Origin: Niastella sp.
Lineage (GTDB): Bacteria > Bacteroidota > Bacteroidia > Chitinophagales > Chitinophagaceae
NCBI GenBank assembly: GCA_021154515.1
Contig: JAJKIL010000008.1
Coordinates: forward strand, 1-9,388
DNA length: 9,388 bases
Reading direction: 5' to 3'
Part shown: piece after piece, positions 7,111 through 9,388 of the stretch
Layout: every line of letters starts with the position of its first letter
Numbering within the stretch: the stretch's first letter is position 1
Notes under the pieces: generated by a model
Told to the model about the DNA's origin: nothing
What the model saw: only the letters and a program-made list of their open reading frames with translations
The model's database searches: none
Made by a program: the position numbers and the translations under genes

Positions 7111-7518
7111 CGTTTGCCTGCTGGTGGTTGACTGGCCGCCGATCAACGACCGCAAAAGATTGCAAAGCTCTGCGAACCGGGCTGGTTTTGTAATAAACGT
7201 TACGGCGCCTAATTCTTTTGCGTTGGCAATATCGACCGGGTTTGAACTGGTGGTATATATAATCACCGGGAGGTGTTTCAGGTTATCTGTCTGTTTTATT
7301 TCTTTCAGAAATTGTAGACCGCCCATGCCGGGCATATTGAGGTCAACAAAAATATAGTCAGGGAATGTATTGGCTGTTGAGAGCATGTTCAGGGCCTCGT
7401 AGCCGTTGGTAGCCGTTATTAATTCAAGGTCTTCATCAACCTTTGCCAGCGCTGATTTGAATATTTCATGATCATCTATGTCGTCATCTACCAAAAACAG
7501 CAGTTGATTTTGAAGCAT
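7105..7518 (-). CDS. Stand-alone receiver-domain response regulator
   Basis: The protein is 137 residues and consists only of a CheY-like receiver domain, with no output domain. The acidic pocket is VDDD (10-13), the phosphoacceptor is Asp59 in FVDLNMPGMGG, the switch Thr is Thr89 (VIIYTTS) and the conserved Lys is Lys111 (ITKPAR). All the residues needed for phosphorylation are therefore present. Its pattern resembles the Rcp1-like regulators that pair with phytochrome-type or hybrid histidine kinases, common in this phylum. No kinase gene lies in the window, so the partner is unknown. The stop codon falls inside the end of the phosphorylase gene on the opposite strand (6-bp tail-to-tail overlap). 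A candidate promoter lies at 7615-7622. Confidence 0.93.
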   Translation of the reverse strand: MLQNQLLFLVDDDIDDHEIFKSALAKVDEDLELITATNGYEALNMLSTANTFPDYIFVDLNMPGMGGLQFLKEIKQTDNLKHLPVIIYTTSSNPVDIANAKELGAVTFITKPARFAELCNLLRSLIGGQSTTSRQTL

Positions 7519-7531
7519 TGATAAAAAGTTT

Positions 7532-7629
7532 CAGAAAATGTGATAGTCTACGTCTTTGTCAAGGTAAGTTTTTTTTCAGAAAATCAGTTCATCTTTTTAA
7601 CAGCGGTAAAGGGCCAAAAATATTTTCTG
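7532..7629. repeat. Three CAGAAAAT boxes spaced 45 bp apart in a divergent intergenic region
   Basis: CAGAAAAT occurs at 7532-7539 and 7577-7584 on the plus strand and at 7622-7629 on the minus strand. The starts are exactly 45 bp apart both times. The two direct copies extend to TTTCAGAAAAT (7529-7539 and 7574-7584). All three lie in the 138-bp gap between the divergent response-regulator and serine-hydrolase genes, and the third sits between the two opposed -7 candidates. They could be binding sites for one regulator acting on both genes; this is inference from position only. Confidence 0.4.
7615..7622 (-). promoter_or_regulatory. Candidate -7 promoter box for the response regulator
   Basis: The minus strand reads TATTTTTG, an exact match to the Bacteroidota TAnnTTTG consensus. 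It lies about 97 bp upstream of the response-regulator ATG at 7518, which would give a leader of roughly 90 nucleotides containing two of the CAGAAAAT boxes. No clear -33 TTG is present at the usual spacing. Confidence 0.35.
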
Positions 7630-7630
7630 T

Positions 7631-7638
7631 TATCTTCG
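7631..7638 (+). promoter_or_regulatory. Candidate -7 promoter box for the serine hydrolase
   Basis: TATCTTCG differs from the Bacteroidota consensus TAnnTTTG at one base. It ends 18 bp before the ATG at 7657, so transcription would start close to the coding region, leaving a very short leader. No matching -33 TTG is seen upstream. Confidence 0.35.
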
Positions 7639-7656
7639 GCACTATAACTCCCGGTT

Positions 7657-8559
7657 ATGACCCATCTTTCCAAAATTTTCTTTTTGTTTTGCAGCTTGCT
7701 GCCTGGCGCCTGTTCAAATCATATGACATTAAATAAACTGAAAGACCAGATCAACTCCAAACTGGCAGAACAACCCGGCAATTTTGCCGTGGCGTTTAAA
7801 GACCTTTCAACCGGAGACTCTTTACTGATTAACGAACAGGAATTTTTTCATGCTGCCAGTACCATGAAAACGCCCATTATGATTGAAGTATACAAACAGG
7901 CCGCTGCCGGTAGGTTTTCCCTGAACGATTCCGTTGTGCTTAAAAATGAATTTAAAAGTATTGTTGACAGCAGTTTGTTCAGCCTGAACGCCAAAGACGA
8001 CAGCGACACATCGCTGTACCAGCATTTAGGTGAGCAGATCTCCCTGTACAATCTTGTATACGACATGATCATCAGGAGCAGCAACCTGGCCACCAATATG
8101 GTAATAGAAATGGTAAATGCCCGTAACGTTACACAAACCATGCGGCAGCTGGGCGCTAATAAAATACAGATCCTGCGGGGTGTGGAAGATAGTAAAGCTT
8201 TCGACAAGGGTTTAAATAATGTTACCACAGCGAACGACCTGATGGTTATTTATGAAAAAATGGCGAAAGGCGAACTGATAGACAGCGCTTCTTCACAAGC
8301 CATGATTAAAATCTTATTAAACCAGGAATTCAATGAGATCATTCCTGCCCGCTTACCTAAGGATGTAAAGGTGGCGCACAAAACGGGGAATATTACCCAC
8401 GTTCTACATGACTCCGGAATTGTGTTCCTTCCCAACGGAAAAAAATATGTGCTGGTGATCTTATCAAAAGATCTGCAGAACGAAACCAACGCCAAAAAGG
8501 CAATGGCCGAAGTGTCGGAAATGATCTATAAGTATGTGAGTACGCCCAGGGAATCTTAA
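7657..8559 (+). CDS. Class A beta-lactamase-like serine hydrolase
   Basis: The protein is 300 residues, the usual size of the beta-lactamase/transpeptidase-like fold. The N-terminus (HLSKIFFLFCSLLPGACS) is a signal sequence; Cys19 could be lipidated, but the lipobox LPGAC is not canonical. Active-site elements in order are STMK (68-71, nucleophile Ser68 and Lys71), SSN (141-143, matching the SDN loop), GVED (175-178, Glu177 near the class A deacylating Glu166) and KTG (242-244). The ExxLN pattern of the omega loop is not kept: the sequence after Glu177 is DSKAFDKGLNN. Family members include beta-lactamases and related hydrolases of unknown substrate, so resistance should not be assumed. It probably acts in the periplasm on a beta-lactam or peptidoglycan-like substrate. 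Its stop codon overlaps the end of the converging transporter gene by 4 bp. Confidence 0.9.
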   Translation: MTHLSKIFFLFCSLLPGACSNHMTLNKLKDQINSKLAEQPGNFAVAFKDLSTGDSLLINEQEFFHAASTMKTPIMIEVYKQAAAGRFSLNDSVVLKNEFKSIVDSSLFSLNAKDDSDTSLYQHLGEQISLYNLVYDMIIRSSNLATNMVIEMVNARNVTQTMRQLGANKIQILRGVEDSKAFDKGLNNVTTANDLMVIYEKMAKGELIDSASSQAMIKILLNQEFNEIIPARLPKDVKVAHKTGNITHVLHDSGIVFLPNGKKYVLVILSKDLQNETNAKKAMAEVSEMIYKYVSTPRES

Positions 8560-9388
8560 TGATTGTGTTGTTGCGCCTGTTGTTCTAACCGTTCATTTTC
8601 ATTGGGGCAATGAATGGTTTCCGATTCCAGTTCAATAGTGCTGTGGTGAATGTTGTGATGCATTAATTCATGCTTGAGCTGTTGGATCACTTTTAATTTT
8701 TCATCGAATGGCAGGCGGTCATCGACGATGACATGGGCGGTAAGCGCATTTTCGGTAGTGCTTAATGGCCAAATGTGAATGTGATGCACATTGACGATAT
8801 GTTTAACGGATAATATAACGCGGCTTATTTCATCCAGCTCAATACCAGCCGGCACTCCATCAACCGACATTTTAAAACTATCGGTAAATAACGACCAGGT
8901 GCTGATAAGGATGATGATCATGATTGCCAATCCAATAGCAGGGTCTAACCAATACCAACCGGTGTAGGAAATAACAATACCGCCAATTACCACGCCTACC
9001 GATACCAGGGCATCGGCCAGCAAATGCCAATAGGCGCCCTTTACATTGAGGTCAGTGTCTTTATGTCTGAAAAAAAGAAAGGCTGAAACGCTGTTCACTA
9101 CAATACCCAGCGCAGCTACCCAGGCAATGCCGGTACCCTGAACGGCTGGCGGCGCATGCAGGCGCAATACCGATTCGTACCCCAGCATACCAATAGCCAG
9201 CAGCAGCAACAGGGCATTTAAAAAGGCCGCTAATACAGTTGTTTTCTTAAATCCGTAAGTGTACCGGATGGTAGCCTGCCGGTGGGCGAGTTTAAAGGCG
9301 ATATAGGAAAGCAGCAAACTGGCTAGGTCGGCCAGGTTATGCCCGGCATCGCTCAGCAGAGACATGGATTTATAGGCCAGTCCCGCCA
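8556..9388 (-). CDS. Cation diffusion facilitator transporter, zinc type (5' end outside window)
   Basis: The frame stays open through the right edge: seven residues (AGLAYKS) precede the Met encoded at 9365, and they match the conserved start of transmembrane helix 2, so that Met is internal. About 276 residues are visible; the N-terminus and helix 1 are missing. CDF proteins export divalent metals from the cytosol by proton exchange. Counting from the 9365 Met, helix 2 has LLSDAGHNLAD with His9 and Asp13, and helix 5 has WHLLADALVS with His114 and Asp118. The HxxxD pattern in both helices is typical of zinc-type members. The conserved YGFKKTTVLAAFLNA (37-51) follows helix 2. The cytosolic C-terminal domain contains VHHIHIWPLS and ends in a Gln/His-rich tail. 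The gene converges on the serine hydrolase with a 4-bp overlap. Metal specificity is inferred from the motif only. Confidence 0.94.
   Translation of the reverse strand, partial: AGLAYKSMSLLSDAGHNLADLASLLLSYIAFKLAHRQATIRYTYGFKKTTVLAAFLNALLLLLAIGMLGYESVLRLHAPPAVQGTGIAWVAALGIVVNSVSAFLFFRHKDTDLNVKGAYWHLLADALVSVGVVIGGIVISYTGWYWLDPAIGLAIMIIILISTWSLFTDSFKMSVDGVPAGIELDEISRVILSVKHIVNVHHIHIWPLSTTENALTAHVIVDDRLPFDEKLKVIQQLKHELMHHNIHHSTIELESETIHCPNENERLEQQAQQHNH

Noticed and set aside
7569..7576. Run of eight T residues as an intrinsic terminator.
   Set aside because: No GC-rich stem precedes it on the plus strand, and no plus-strand gene ends nearby.
9363..9365. The ATG at 9365 as the start of the cation transporter.
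   Set aside because: The frame remains open to the window edge and the preceding residues AGLAYKS match the conserved beginning of helix 2, so the start lies outside the window.
1..9388. A defence system, prophage, insertion sequence, CRISPR array or tRNA in the window.
   Set aside because: All eight long coding regions fit known metabolic, regulatory or transport families, and the gaps are too short and lack transposon ends, spaced repeats or cloverleaf structure.

Overview
The window looks like chromosome from an aerobic member of the Bacteroidota, probably Chitinophagaceae-like. This is inferred from moderate GC with AT-rich intergenic DNA, -7 boxes of the TAnnTTTG type, no clear Shine-Dalgarno sequences, signal peptides ending in FAQ or NAQ, and the pairing of a sulfatase, a formylglycine-generating enzyme (FGE), GH92 and a LacI regulator. 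There are eight protein genes, two cut by the window edges. I see no RNA gene, CRISPR array, insertion sequence or phage gene. Every gap between genes is under 300 bp.

Left part (1-6137, all minus strand): a small glycan-degradation locus. In transcription order it holds a secreted Cys-type sulfatase (6137-4686), an exported FGE that starts inside the sulfatase stop codon (4689-3541), a 229-bp gap with a good promoter and overlapping operator-like palindromes, a secreted GH92 alpha-mannosidase (3311-1020), and a LacI-family regulator 9 bp further on (1010 to the window edge). The FGE keeps both catalytic cysteines and the sulfatase carries the CAPSR motif that FGE converts, so the pair reads as a self-contained maturation unit. 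GH92 keeps the catalytic residues and the His-Glu pair associated with alpha-1,2-mannosidases. The likely target is a mannose-containing, possibly sulfated glycan, but no SusC/SusD pair lies in the window.

Right part (6138-9388): housekeeping and accessory genes in alternating orientation. A class I purine nucleoside phosphorylase (plus) converges on a stand-alone receiver-domain response regulator (minus), and their ends overlap by 6 bp. The regulator diverges from a class A beta-lactamase-like serine hydrolase (plus); the 138-bp gap between them carries two opposed promoter candidates and three CAGAAAAT boxes starting exactly 45 bp apart. The hydrolase converges on a cation diffusion facilitator (minus, 5' end outside the window), with stop codons sharing the bases TTAA.

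I found no convincing new defence or mobile system. The points most worth a second look are the coupled sulfatase/FGE pair with an exported FGE, the Asp at the purine-recognition position of the phosphorylase, the promoter-operator module before GH92, and the phased boxes at 7532-7629.
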